A DNA stretch of 64,000 nucleotides, taken from the NCBI RefSeq assembly GCF_009982895.1, contig NZ_WXZL01000012.1, positions 71,177 to 135,176 of the forward strand, written 5' to 3'. A program made the translations under genes and the position numbers. The stretch's first letter is position 1. Every line of letters begins with the position of its first letter. The notes beneath the pieces were generated by a model. The model was given only the letters and a program-made list of their open reading frames with translations, had not been told where the DNA came from and ran no database searches. This document shows, one piece after another, positions 1 through 7,898 of this stretch. Origin of the DNA: Deinococcus alpinitundrae (GTDB lineage: Bacteria > Deinococcota > Deinococci > Deinococcales > Deinococcaceae).

Positions 1-271
1 GGGTCGAGCCGCCCACCCCGCGCCCGGAGTTGTTGCGCCCGAAGGCCAGCGGGTCTTTGCCCGCCGAGAGCCGCTCGTCCATCCAGAAGAGGCTGGCCTG
101 CGCCACCTCGTCGGTGGGCATCTCGGCAGGCTTGTGGCGTACCCCGGCTTCGAGTGCAGCCACTCGCAGCCCCGCCGAGGCCAGCCGGGCCAACAGCGGC
201 GCGCCGCCCGCTCTGGTGCCGATCACCAGCACGTCAAGGTCGGTGAGCGACGCCCTCAGGTCATTTGCCAT
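1..271 (-). CDS. GMC-family oxidoreductase, N-terminal part (runs off window)
   Basis: Reading the minus strand from the ATG at 271 gives about 90 residues with an N-terminal Rossmann beta-alpha-beta unit and a downstream stretch ending GRGVGGST, the flavin-binding pattern of glucose-methanol-choline oxidoreductases. The start lies inside the last codons of the upstream subunit-3 gene (11-base overlap), so translation is probably coupled. Membrane-linked GMC dehydrogenases of the gluconate dehydrogenase type are often encoded beside such a small subunit. Oddity: the dinucleotide motif reads GTRAGG where GxGxxG is expected, so the second glycine is arginine. Substrate cannot be inferred. The C-terminal catalytic half is outside the window. 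Confidence 0.8.
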   Translation of the reverse strand, partial: MANDLRASLTDLDVLVIGTRAGGAPLLARLASAGLRVAALEAGVRHKPAEMPTDEVAQASLFWMDERLSAGKDPLAFGRNNSGRGVGGST

Positions 272-788
272 AACGGATCTCACGCGCTTCCAGCTCGTTC
301 GGCCCCACCTGTGGCCAGCCGGGCGCATCCATGAAGCCTGCGTAGCCGAAGCGGTACTGGGTCAGCGGGTGGGCCATGAAACCCTCGGTCAGCTCAGCGA
401 GCAGGTCTTCGAAAGTGTGCGGGTGGCGGCGCTGAAGATCGTGCAGGGTGGCGTCCTGCGCTTCAGGAGCCAGGATCTCGAAGTTGGTGGGCAGGGCGGC
501 CAGCAGTTCCCTGTAGGCCTGGCCGTCGGGCGGGGTGTCGGCGAAGCGCCAACCGTCGGTCTGCCGCAATTGAAGGCGGTGGTCGATCAGGCCACTGAGA
601 TCCAGCTCTGCCGGGTCGTGAGGGACCAGCCGGACGGCCACCGCACGCAGACGGTCGAACTCGGCCTCGGTGAAGTGCTGGCGCTCGTAGCGGGCATCCA
701 AGCGGGCCAGCAAGGCGGCGCGGGTGGGAGCCGTCACCGCCGGGGAAGCCAGCGCCGCCAGAATCTCGTCGCGCTCGGTGGCGCTCAC
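261..788 (-). CDS. Gluconate 2-dehydrogenase subunit 3 (gamma chain) family protein
   Basis: A 175-residue protein starting MSATERDEILAAL. It has the alpha-helical layout of the gluconate 2-dehydrogenase subunit 3 family, including the conserved aromatic/histidine region near HPHTFEDLLAELTEGFMAHP and a C-terminal block with GFMDAPGWPQVG. It immediately precedes and overlaps a GMC oxidoreductase, the normal pairing for this subunit, which is thought to help export or membrane association of the flavoprotein. I see no obvious twin-arginine signal in this copy. Assignment rests on context and overall pattern, so it is moderately sure. Confidence 0.72.
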   Translation of the reverse strand: MSATERDEILAALASPAVTAPTRAALLARLDARYERQHFTEAEFDRLRAVAVRLVPHDPAELDLSGLIDHRLQLRQTDGWRFADTPPDGQAYRELLAALPTNFEILAPEAQDATLHDLQRRHPHTFEDLLAELTEGFMAHPLTQYRFGYAGFMDAPGWPQVGPNELEAREIRYGK

Positions 789-887
789 TGCAGGCCGCTG
801 GGGAGGGTCATGGCGTTCATTCCTGCCAATCTGCCAAACCCCGCCGCGCTGCTCGGTAGGGTTTGATGCTTTGTCTCGGGATTCAAT

Positions 888-1546
888 TCAGGCGTTGACG
901 TACAGCACAGGATTCTGGACATTCCGGCTCAGGTAGGTCCGCACCGAGTGTCCCCGAGAGCGGCGGCGAATTTCACCGGCGCGACGTGGCCGGAAAATTC
1001 CAGCCGCCCCGGCGCATTCATGTCCTCGGCTGAGCGCACCACGCTCTCGAACACGGCGAGAGCGAACCGGACGGTGCTGGACCTGACGGCGGCCACCTTC
1101 CAGCCGCCGCGCATCGCCTCGTAGAGTTCCAGGGCACTCAGCTGATGTCGTTACTGCTGATTGATCCGGATCAACAGCACCGGATCGGCGGCGTAGTAAG
1201 CGCTCAACTCGCTCAGGGGCATCCGACCTAGCCCGGCGCTTTTCCAGCCGTGTACTGCATTGGTCAGGAGGCCGAGGCCCAGCAGATCGATCACGGCGGC
1301 CTCGATTCGTAGGGTCGTTTCCTTGTCTAGCAGGTGGTGGGCCAGAATGTCGATCTGCGGCGCGAGATTCAGGTCACGCAACTCGCGCCGCACCTGAACG
1401 TTGCGTGACTCGCCCGCTTCGCTGAGGTGCACCAGCACCCGCTCGCCCTGACCCTCGCCAACGTAGAAGACGGCACCCGTGCGAGGATTGAGGTAGACGT
1501 AAAAGCCGAGCTGAGTGGCGACTTCGGGAGGGAGGAAGGGAGCCAT
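888..1546 (-). pseudogene. GIY-YIG (LEM-3-like) nuclease gene, broken by a stop and a frameshift
   Basis: The N-terminal part (ATG at 1546) has the GIY-YIG signature FYVYLNPRTGAVFYVGEGQG, followed by a helix with the family glutamate (RIEAAVIDLL). Reading continues through LLIRINQQ to an in-frame TAA at 1151-1153. The same frame then resumes with RHQLSALELYEAMRGGWKV, clear continuation of the family, so one codon (probably TAC) has become TAA. Near 935-945 a second lesion appears: the expected C-terminus YLSRNVQNPVLYVNA is in another frame and ends with TGA at 888-890. Two lesions argue for a pseudogene, although sequencing error or readthrough of the first stop cannot be excluded. Confidence 0.75.
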
Positions 1547-1706
1547 AGCGGCCACGGTAGGACGAAAGGGAAAACAGAGAACTGAACGGCGGCCTTTCGA
1601 TTGATGACCCTCTGACGTTCCCGCAGAGTTCGCTTCCGTGACCCTCAGCCGGAGTGGAGAGCAGGTTGCCCAGGCACAGTAGCGCTGGCACCCCTGCACG
1701 CCGCTG

Positions 1707-1715
1707 TGCTACACT
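1707..1715 (+). promoter_or_regulatory. Extended -10 promoter element for rpmH operon
   Basis: TGCTACACT fits TGn-TANNNT, about 90 bases upstream of rpmH. No good -35 is visible at the 17-base spacing. Confidence 0.45.
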
Positions 1716-1806
1716 CTCCGAGTTTGCCCGAAAACTGGGCGAGTTGCCATGTCTGGCTGGCCCCTGCTCCAAGCGGCGGGCCGCGCCGTGAGAAAGGAGA
1801 AGTTTC

Positions 1807-1953
1807 ATGAAGCGTACCTACCAACCCAACAACCGCAAACGCGCCAAGACCCACGGCTTTCGCGCCCGCATGAAGACCACCGCTGGCCGCGCCGTGCTGG
1901 CCCGCCGCCGGGCCAAGGGCCGTCAGCAGCTGACCGTCGCCGACGAGAAGTAA
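1807..1953 (+). CDS. rpmH: 50S ribosomal protein L34
   Basis: Translation of 48 residues starting [18 protein letters not shown], the near-invariant L34 opening, and continuing with the family's [22 protein letters not shown]34 is a structural protein of the large ribosomal subunit. Length is normal for the family. A strong Shine-Dalgarno (AAGGAG) lies about 8 bases before the ATG. It opens the conserved rpmH-rnpA-yidD-yidC cluster; rnpA follows after 33 bases. Confidence 0.97.
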   Translation: MKRTYQPNNRKRAKTHGFRARMKTTAGRAVLARRRAKGRQQLTVADEK

Positions 1954-1986
1954 GCCGCGAGTCTTCGCCGCTGAGGTGATTCACTG

Positions 1987-2430
1987 ATGCCCCCTTCCAG
2001 CGCCACTGCCCCGGCCCCGCGCCCAGCAGTGGCGCTGGTTTCGTTGCGTGGCGAGCGTGAGTTCCGCAAGGTGCGCCAGCACGGGCAGGTCATCCGCCAC
2101 GCGCTGTTTACCCTGCGGGTCACCGATTATCGTCCCCGCTACGGTGAAACCTGGCAGCCGCGCGCCATCATTGGCATTGTGGTGCCCAAAAAAACCCTCA
2201 AGCTGGCGGTCAAGCGCAACCGGGTGCGCCGCCGTGTCCGCGAGGCGTTGCGGACCTTGCCGACGCTGCCGCCCTGCCGGGCCACCATTCATCCTAATGT
2301 GGCGGCGCTGAGCGTGCCGTTCGGGGAGCTTCAGGCGGCGCTCGGCGAAGCGCTGGCGGGCGACTTCAAGAACCCAAAGAAGAAGCCCGCCCAGAAGCCC
2401 GCCCAGAAGCCCGCCGGACCCGCTTCGTGA
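1987..2430 (+). CDS. rnpA: Ribonuclease P protein component
   Basis: A 147-residue basic protein. The signature is [18 protein letters not shown] (about residues 75-92), the RNR motif region that binds precursor tRNA and RNase P RNA, preceded by IGIVVPKKT. It is the protein subunit of the ribozyme that trims the 5' leader of tRNA. It has an alanine/proline-rich N-terminal extension and a C-terminal tail with two to three KPAQ-type repeats, longer than in enterobacterial RnpA. The stop codon overlaps the GTG of yidD. Confidence 0.96.
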   Translation: MPPSSATAPAPRPAVALVSLRGEREFRKVRQHGQVIRHALFTLRVTDYRPRYGETWQPRAIIGIVVPKKTLKLAVKRNRVRRRVREALRTLPTLPPCRATIHPNVAALSVPFGELQAALGEALAGDFKNPKKKPAQKPAQKPAGPAS

Positions 2431-2708
2431 GCGCCCCCGCCAGAGTGATGGTGCGGGCGGTGCGCGGGTACCAGCGCCACCTCTCGCCGCTCAAGGCCGC
2501 GCCCACCTGCCGCTTTACACCCACCTGTAGTCAGTATGCTGCCGAGGCTATCGAGCGTCACGGCGCAGTCAAGGGCGGGTGGTTGGCCCTGTGGCGCATC
2601 GCCCGCTGCCAGCCGTTCAACTCCGGCGGCGTCGATCTGGTGCCGGAGGTGTTTCCCCGCAGGGGGCCACCGACGCCAGCCCGCGCCCACGACCCGTCCG
2701 CCGACTGA
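2427..2708 (+). CDS. yidD: Membrane protein insertion efficiency factor YidD
   Basis: A 93-residue protein with the family core [32 protein letters not shown], including the three conserved cysteines, then [13 protein letters not shown]. YidD is a small membrane-associated factor that assists insertion of inner membrane proteins with YidC, which is encoded next. It starts with GTG overlapping the rnpA stop (GTGA), so translational coupling is likely. The C-terminal tail after PEVFPRR is proline-rich and variable. Confidence 0.95.
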   Translation: MSAPARVMVRAVRGYQRHLSPLKAAPTCRFTPTCSQYAAEAIERHGAVKGGWLALWRIARCQPFNSGGVDLVPEVFPRRGPPTPARAHDPSAD

Positions 2709-2763
2709 GCCGAACTCAGCCAATCCAGACCCATCCGCTTCCACCAAATGAGAGAGTGAGACT

Positions 2764-4569
2764 ATGACAACGCCCCCGCGCTCCGGCGCTCGCAACTGGC
2801 TCTACGGCACCGCGCTGACGGCGCTGGTCCTGGTCCTGACCGGCTGTGGGGTCGGGCAGCCGGGATCGTTCGGTCACGTCTTGCAGTCCGGCTGGATCCA
2901 GGCCGACATCGACGGCAACGGCACCAAGGATCTGATTGCCCAGACCAACTTGGCCGACGTGGTGTTCAACCCCGAGGGCGAGATCGTCGGCTGGTTCGTG
3001 AAGGTCAACCCCGGCTCGCAGCTCATCAAGACCAACAACGACGGCAGCTACAACCTCGATCAGCTCAAAGGCGGGCTGTCGATCAATCTGGTGGGCGGGC
3101 GCAACGGCAGCGACAACAAGCCGCTGCTGATCAGCGGGCGCAAGGCGCTGGAAGTCGGGCTGGCGGGCAACACGGCCAAGCCGGTGGCGCAGGCTCCCAA
3201 GACCGATACCGACCTCAAGCAAAACCGCCTGAGCGCCACCTTCGTCTACACCCAGGGCGGAACCACCGTCACCAAGACCGTGGTGCTGCACCCCCGGCAG
3301 TTCAGCATTCAGGCTGACGTGAACGTGACCGGCGCGGGGGCGGGCGCGTATACCCTCAATTTCCCCGGTTTGGGCACCACGGCCAATCCCGAGGTCAAGG
3401 CGCTGGCTGCGGGTACGGCAACTCCCACCACCACGGCGGGCACCGTACCGAATGCCAGCTACGCCGCACTGCAAACGTCCATCGCGGGTCTGCTGCACAA
3501 CTCGCAGACGGCGGCGGCGCTCCTCATCCGCCCGCAGCAGGGCGGTCAGGGCGGCACGCCAGTTCAGGGACCGCTGAACGTGACCACCGCTGGCGGCACC
3601 GACGCCCGGCTGACCGTCAACGCGGCGGGGCCGCTGGCCCTCGACATCTACGGCGGCAAGAACGAACTCGTCCATTTGTATCAGGGCGGCTACACTGAGC
3701 TGCCGGGTGTCTTCAGCCCCAATGTCTTCGGCTACATCAGCCTCTACATCGCCAAGTTCATGGTCTGGCTCTACAGCTTCTTCGGCAACTGGGGCCTGAC
3801 CATCCTGGTGCTCACGGTCACGCTGCGGCTGCTGATCTGGCCCCTGATGCAGTCGCAGGGCCGCACCACCGCCAAGATGCAGATGGTACAGCCGCTGATG
3901 AAGGAAGTGCAGGAAAAGTACAAGGACGACCCGGCCAAGGTGCAGGCCGAAACCATGCGGCTTTACCGCGAGTACGACGTGAACCCGGTGGGCTGCCTGA
4001 GCATGTTCATTCCGCTGCCGATTTTGTTCGTCCTCTACGGCACCATCCGCAACTTCGAGTTCGACCAGGGCCTGTGGTGGCTGCCTGACCTGTCGATTCC
4101 CGATCCGTTCTGGATTCTGGGCATTCTGTACGTCTGCGCCAACCTGCTGCAACTCTACGTCTCGACCCGCAAGGCCCCGCAGATGTTCAAGCAGCAGGCC
4201 GTGATGTACCTGTTCTTCGCCTACTTCGCCCTGACCTTCCCGGCGGGCGTGACCCTCTACTGGATCATCGGCACCCTGATCGGCACCGGCCAGCAGTACC
4301 TGATCAACAAGCAGGTCGAGGCACACATGTCCACGGGGCTCCAGAAAGCGGAGAAGAAGATGGCCACCAGCGGCGCGAATACCGTCAATCTCGGTAAGGG
4401 CGCTCCGGTCAAGGTAACCCCCGTCAAGACCGTCACGGTGGAGCAGAGCGGCAAGCCGTCGAGCAGCAGCGCTCCGGCCAAGCCCAGCGGCTTCCGTGCT
4501 GTTCTGGAGCAGGCTGCCCGCCAGGCCGCCGAGCAGCAGCGCCAGCAGCAGGAAAAGAAAAAGAGCTGA
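2764..4569 (+). CDS. yidC: YidC/Oxa1 membrane protein insertase with lipobox and periplasmic domain
   Basis: A 601-residue insertase. Residues 10-28 form a signal-type hydrophobic segment ending LVLTGC, a good lipobox with Cys28. About residues 30-310 form a beta-rich extracytoplasmic domain like the P1 domain of Gram-negative YidC. Five hydrophobic segments follow from about 320 to 525, with the catalytic-groove arginine in LTVTLRLLIWPL and the coiled cytoplasmic loop rich in K/E (MVQPLMKEVQEKYKDD). The C-terminal tail is basic and glutamine-rich, suited to ribosome contact. It inserts Sec-dependent and Sec-independent membrane proteins. The mixture of lipobox and large periplasmic domain is unusual. 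A terminator follows directly. Confidence 0.95.
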   Translation: MTTPPRSGARNWLYGTALTALVLVLTGCGVGQPGSFGHVLQSGWIQADIDGNGTKDLIAQTNLADVVFNPEGEIVGWFVKVNPGSQLIKTNNDGSYNLDQLKGGLSINLVGGRNGSDNKPLLISGRKALEVGLAGNTAKPVAQAPKTDTDLKQNRLSATFVYTQGGTTVTKTVVLHPRQFSIQADVNVTGAGAGAYTLNFPGLGTTANPEVKALAAGTATPTTTAGTVPNASYAALQTSIAGLLHNSQTAAALLIRPQQGGQGGTPVQGPLNVTTAGGTDARLTVNAAGPLALDIYGGKNELVHLYQGGYTELPGVFSPNVFGYISLYIAKFMVWLYSFFGNWGLTILVLTVTLRLLIWPLMQSQGRTTAKMQMVQPLMKEVQEKYKDDPAKVQAETMRLYREYDVNPVGCLSMFIPLPILFVLYGTIRNFEFDQGLWWLPDLSIPDPFWILGILYVCANLLQLYVSTRKAPQMFKQQAVMYLFFAYFALTFPAGVTLYWIIGTLIGTGQQYLINKQVEAHMSTGLQKAEKKMATSGANTVNLGKGAPVKVTPVKTVTVEQSGKPSSSSAPAKPSGFRAVLEQAARQAAEQQRQQQEKKKS

Positions 4570-4589
4570 GCTGCCCTGTCCCGAAAAGT

Positions 4590-4619
4590 CCCCGCCTGGA
4601 AATTCCGGCGGGGCTTTTT
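4590..4619 (+). terminator. Rho-independent terminator after yidC
   Basis: A CCCCGCC/GGCGGGG stem (4590-4596 and 4607-4613), with an additional inner GGAA/TTCC pairing, is followed by C and five T residues. Confidence 0.9.
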
Positions 4620-4694
4620 CAGTCGGTCGTGGGAAGGCCTGATCTTTCTCCACGGACCATTTCCCACCCAACAGTTCCGGCTTGCCACTTCCCG

Positions 4695-4700
4695 TATCCT
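4695..4700 (+). promoter_or_regulatory. -10 box TATCCT, leaderless start of the S4 gene
   Basis: The hexamer ends 6 bases before the ATG at 4707, which would place transcription start at or next to the start codon. No Shine-Dalgarno is present. Confidence 0.5.
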
Positions 4701-4706
4701 GCTTCA

Positions 4707-5408
4707 ATGACTGCCAAACCCTTCAAGCTCCAGACCCTGATCGCCCAGGCGGCGGGCGGGCGCGTGGTTCGCACCGCCTTTATCGAAGCCGACGAGATCG
4801 ACCGCCGCATGCTGCACAACGACGAGATCAAATCGGTGATGGCGGGCGGCTTTCCCGATGCCCGGCGGGTGGTGCTGACCTTGCATCCGGCGCACATTCC
4901 CTCGGTCGACAGCGGTGTGACGGTGTACCGCGTGACCCCGCAGACGCCCGGCTGGGATGCCCAGGACTTCGGCGTGGCGTTGCGGCGCGCGGGACTGCCC
5001 GAAGACGCCCTGGGCGACGTGCGCGAGGACCGCAGCTCGTTTCTGGTCGCTGCGACCGGCAAGGCGGCCAAAACGCTGGCCGAACTGACGGCGTTGGGCG
5101 GGCGCGAGGTGGACATTGAGGAAGTGGGGGAGAGTGCCGGGCGCGGCGCGAAGGTACGGGAAGTGGTCGTGCCGTCCATGCGCATCGACGTGGTGGGTGC
5201 AAAAGGCTTCGGGGTCAGCCGGGCCTACTTCCAGCAGGGTGTGGAAACCGGCAAGGTGCGCCTCAACGGACAGGTGGCCCGTGCCAGTGCCGAGATTCGG
5301 GAGGGTGACAGCCTCGCCGCCGAGGGGCTGGGCCGCATCGACTTCCGGCGGGTGGTGAATGAGACGCGGCGCGGGAATTACAAGGTGGAGCTGAATGTCG
5401 AGAAGTGA
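4707..5408 (+). CDS. YlmH-like RNA-binding protein with C-terminal S4 domain
   Basis: A 233-residue protein. The N-terminal two thirds resemble YlmH (region GFPDARRVVLTLHPAHIPS, then EDRSSFLVAATGKAAKTLAEL). Residues about 160-225 form an S4 RNA-binding domain (SMRIDVVGAKGFGVSRAYFQ, VRLNGQ). YlmH proteins bind the 50S subunit and peptidyl-tRNA and in some bacteria act in ribosome quality control, so a ribosome-associated role is inferred. The start at 4707 is chosen because a -10 box sits 6 bases upstream. It lies after the yidC terminator, where jag/khpB is found in many bacteria, but it has no KH or R3H motif. Confidence 0.85.
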   Translation: MTAKPFKLQTLIAQAAGGRVVRTAFIEADEIDRRMLHNDEIKSVMAGGFPDARRVVLTLHPAHIPSVDSGVTVYRVTPQTPGWDAQDFGVALRRAGLPEDALGDVREDRSSFLVAATGKAAKTLAELTALGGREVDIEEVGESAGRGAKVREVVVPSMRIDVVGAKGFGVSRAYFQQGVETGKVRLNGQVARASAEIREGDSLAAEGLGRIDFRRVVNETRRGNYKVELNVEK

Positions 5409-5411
5409 GCG

Positions 5412-5813
5412 GTGATTGCGTACAGCGCTGATCCCCACGCCCTCACGCCCGAGCAATTGACGGGCTTTTTCGTCGGCTGGCCCAACCCGCCGCGTCCTGA
5501 AACCTTGCTGCGCTTATTGCAGTCGAGCTTCCGCGTCAGCCTCGCCCACGACGGCGAACGGGTGGTGGGCTTTGCCAACGCCATCAGCGACGGCGTACTG
5601 AGCGCTTACATTCCGCTGCTGGAAGTCTTGCCTGAATACCAGGGGCGCGGCATCGGCAGCGAAATCACCCGGCGGCTTCTGGCCGAACTCAGTCACCTCT
5701 ACATGGTAGACGTGATGTGTGACGATGAGGTGGCTCCCTTCTACGAGCGCCTGGGGTTGCAGCGGGCCGGAGGGCTCATTCGGCGCAACTATGCCCGGCA
5801 GTCTGGGGAGTGA
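5412..5813 (+). CDS. GNAT family N-acetyltransferase
   Basis: A 133-residue single-domain acetyltransferase. The acetyl-CoA loop is EYQGRGIG (motif A, about residues 76-83), preceded by the strand LEVLP and followed by a C-terminal FYERLGLQRAGG segment typical of small-molecule GNATs. The substrate is unknown. It starts with GTG 3 bases after the S4 gene stop, so the two are probably co-transcribed, and its TGA overlaps the GTG of the next, broken gene. Confidence 0.85.
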   Translation: MIAYSADPHALTPEQLTGFFVGWPNPPRPETLLRLLQSSFRVSLAHDGERVVGFANAISDGVLSAYIPLLEVLPEYQGRGIGSEITRRLLAELSHLYMVDVMCDDEVAPFYERLGLQRAGGLIRRNYARQSGE

Positions 5814-6493
5814 TTTTTTCAGCGCTTTTCACCGAGATCAGAGACCGAAAACGCTGGGCGAGTGCCGCCATGAACCTCTTCTTCGGGCTGGAGCTGGGCA
5901 CTCTGTCGGTGGGCGCTGTCCTGGGTGCGCTGGCACTGGCAGGCTTGTTTCGGTGGCGCGGCCTTCAAGCCATGCCCGAAGGTGTGACACTTTCTCATTT
6001 TCCGTACTTCATGCGTCAGTTGGGGTAGCAATTCGCCCTGTCGCCGGCGGAGGTCGGTCTCTTCTTCACCCTGCCTCTCTGGTTGCTTCGGCGCTGGCTG
6101 CCACTGTGGGCAACGGTCTTGCTGATAGTGGGGCTGTTCGGCGCGGCCCATGACGCCAGACCACACGTTACCCCGCTGCTGTTTCTCGCCATCGTGGTGG
6201 TGGTTGGTGTGCCCACCGTGACCCTTTCTCTGGTGAGGGGCTTCTGGGCCGCTGTCGGCTGGCACTTCGCCTGGAATCTGCTGCTCGGTCCTGTCTTTGG
6301 TCTGATCGTCGCCGGACAGGAGATTTTCGGCTGGTTGGACTCCTCTACATCGGGCGCGGCGCTCTGGACGGGCGGCTTATATGGCCCGGAAGGCAGCTTG
6401 ACCGCCTGCCTCGTCAATGGGGGTCTGTTCGGCTGGATGCTCTGGCAGGTCTTGCGAAAACGCCTCAGTCTGGAGCTATACGAGCGCGCTTAA
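5810..6493 (+). pseudogene. CPBP intramembrane protease (CAAX protease-like), decayed
   Basis: One frame runs from GTG 5810 to 6493 with a TAG at 6026-6028. Later family blocks are recognisable: LFGAAHD (FxxxH-like motif 2) and HFAWN (motif 3), with several hydrophobic helices and GPEG near the C-terminus. Motif 1 (EExxxR), which carries the catalytic glutamates, should lie just after the stop. The sequence there is SPAEVGLFFTLPLW, so only one glutamate remains and the arginine is gone. Loss of the catalytic motif together with an internal stop makes a functional protease unlikely. It overlaps the acetyltransferase gene by four bases. Confidence 0.65.
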
Positions 6494-6501
6494 AAGTCCA
6501 C

Positions 6502-7064
6502 TCACGCCCGGCCCCGACTGTGCCCCGTGCCCACACCGCCCGCGATCAGGTGTGCCGAGCGCAGCGGTTCGGGGATATTCCCGGTCAGCGTCAGGTGGTG
6601 CAGCGCCACGCCCGCATCCTTGAGACTCAGGTTGACGCGCTGCACCCACACGCCGCGCAGCTCTTCCATCGGCCCCAGCTTCTCGATCAAGCGCCACTTG
6701 CGCTGTCCGCCTGGCACCTTGTCCAGCAGCGCGGCGCGGATCCGCTCCATGTCCGGCTCGCGGCGGGCGACGACCATCACCGGCAGGTCCGTTTCGCGGC
6801 TGAGCTTGTGGGCGTCCACGACATTGAAGCCCGCCAGTGCCACACCCTGAAGCAAGATCAGGTGCAGGTGGGGCCGGAACAGCGACGTGTCGACCAGCCG
6901 GGTCAGCTCGGTGGTGCTGTTGCGCCCGTCGCGCCGCACCTTGCCCGACACGACGCCGTGCAGGGTGGTCTGGGCATAGATGGTCCCGATGATTCGCACG
7001 TCGCCGCGCCACTCGCGCTCAAATGGCAGGTCTCGAAGCCGATGGCGTGGGTGAAGGCGGGCAA
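6502..7064 (-). pseudogene. DUF99 (endonuclease V-like) gene, probable 5' frameshift
   Basis: The open frame from GTG 6999 gives 165 residues with DUF99 features: GVVSGKVRRDGRNSTTELTRLV, LQGVALAGFNVVD, LPVMVVARREPD and the C-terminal LRSAHLIAGG. Reading upstream shows that the family N-terminus is split. LPAFTHAIGFE is read from TTG 7064 in one frame and DLPFEREWRGD in the frame of the main body. A single missing base near 7035 (GGCTTCGA-GACCTG) explains this. A truncated protein from GTG 6999 could still be made, but the true 5' end appears damaged. The family's biochemical function is poorly defined. Confidence 0.6.
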
Positions 7065-7069
7065 GCGCG

Positions 7070-7468
7070 CTAGCCTCCGCGCAGGTGCGGCAGGATATCG
7101 TCCGGAATGCGGACGATTCTGTACTGCCGGTCGGTCGTGATGTGCTGCGTCTTGCCCGTCGCCACCAGCGTCTCGCCGCGCCGCAGGGTGTAAGCGAACG
7201 TCACGGCCCGCGACTGCACCGCTTCCACTGTGGTGGTCAGCGTCAGCAGGTCGTCATAGCGGGCGGCGGCGCGGTAGTGCACTTCCAGACTGGAGAGCAT
7301 AAAATACAGGCCCCGCGCCTCAATCTCGCTGTAGGGCACGCCGAGCGCGCGCATTAGCTCGCTGCGCCCCACTTCGAACCAGATGGGGTAGTTGGCATGG
7401 TGGGCCACCGCCATCGCGTCGGTCTCGGCGTAGCGCACCCGGATGGGGGTGAGCTGCTCTACCGCCAT
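7070..7468 (-). CDS. Acyl-CoA thioesterase, YbgC/4HBT hotdog family
   Basis: A 132-residue hotdog-fold protein. The catalytic region is VRYAETDAMAVAHHANYPIWFEVGR, with the conserved Asp and HxNY pattern of the YbgC/FcbC 4-hydroxybenzoyl-CoA thioesterase group. The later segment LTLTTTVEAVQSRAVTFAYTL is the usual central strand. It hydrolyses acyl-CoA or related thioesters; the substrate is unknown. I start at ATG 7468, where the similarity begins and which lies 4 bases after the rbfA stop. It is co-transcribed with rbfA. Confidence 0.88.
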   Translation of the reverse strand: MAVEQLTPIRVRYAETDAMAVAHHANYPIWFEVGRSELMRALGVPYSEIEARGLYFMLSSLEVHYRAAARYDDLLTLTTTVEAVQSRAVTFAYTLRRGETLVATGKTQHITTDRQYRIVRIPDDILPHLRGG

Positions 7469-7472
7469 ACCT

Positions 7473-7757
7473 TCACCACTTGCGGTCGTCCGCCGCGAAG
7501 AATTCCAGAAGCGGTGTGCGGCGCATCTTGACCGCCTGGGCGACCTGGCGCTGCAAGTGGCCGCGTGCGTTGTGCAGCGCGTCAAGCAGCACGTCCATAT
7601 CGCCCATCGACGACACGTACACGCGGGCCTGCACGAAGTCCGGCGTCAGGCTGACCGCCTCCACCGTCACGATCAGCGGCACGCGTGGGTCGCTGAGGCT
7701 GCCGATGGCGTCAGTCAGCACCCGCACCAGCTGGGATTCCACCTGCTGCGGCTTCAC
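7473..7757 (-). CDS. rbfA: Ribosome-binding factor A
   Basis: A 94-residue KH-like protein with the RbfA pattern: [26 protein letters not shown] at the N-terminus, [10 protein letters not shown] in the central strand, then [30 protein letters not shown], which contains the conserved RxxPxLxF ending. RbfA binds the 30S subunit during maturation of the 16S rRNA 5' end and is important in the cold. Length is slightly short but complete. It leads a two-gene unit with the thioesterase. Confidence 0.92.
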   Translation of the reverse strand: MKPQQVESQLVRVLTDAIGSLSDPRVPLIVTVEAVSLTPDFVQARVYVSSMGDMDVLLDALHNARGHLQRQVAQAVKMRRTPLLEFFAADDRKW

Positions 7758-7898
7758 GGCCGGTCCTGGCGAGCGGGGAAGAGAACAGGAGACACAGAAG
7801 AAACAAAAATCATTTCGTCATGCTAGCCCATTGCGGCGCACGGAAAAGGGCCGGAAGCCAGCCATCAGCGGCGTCCCGGCCCATACATTGCCCGGCGA

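Noticed and set aside
30..866. 278-codon plus-strand frame opposite the GMC and subunit-3 genes
   Set aside because: It is the antisense shadow of two recognisable minus-strand genes; the protein has no family features and is typical of GC-rich mirror frames.
2716..4707. 663-codon minus-strand frame opposite yidC
   Set aside because: Long only because of high GC codon bias; the plus-strand YidC is certain and the mirror protein is low-complexity.
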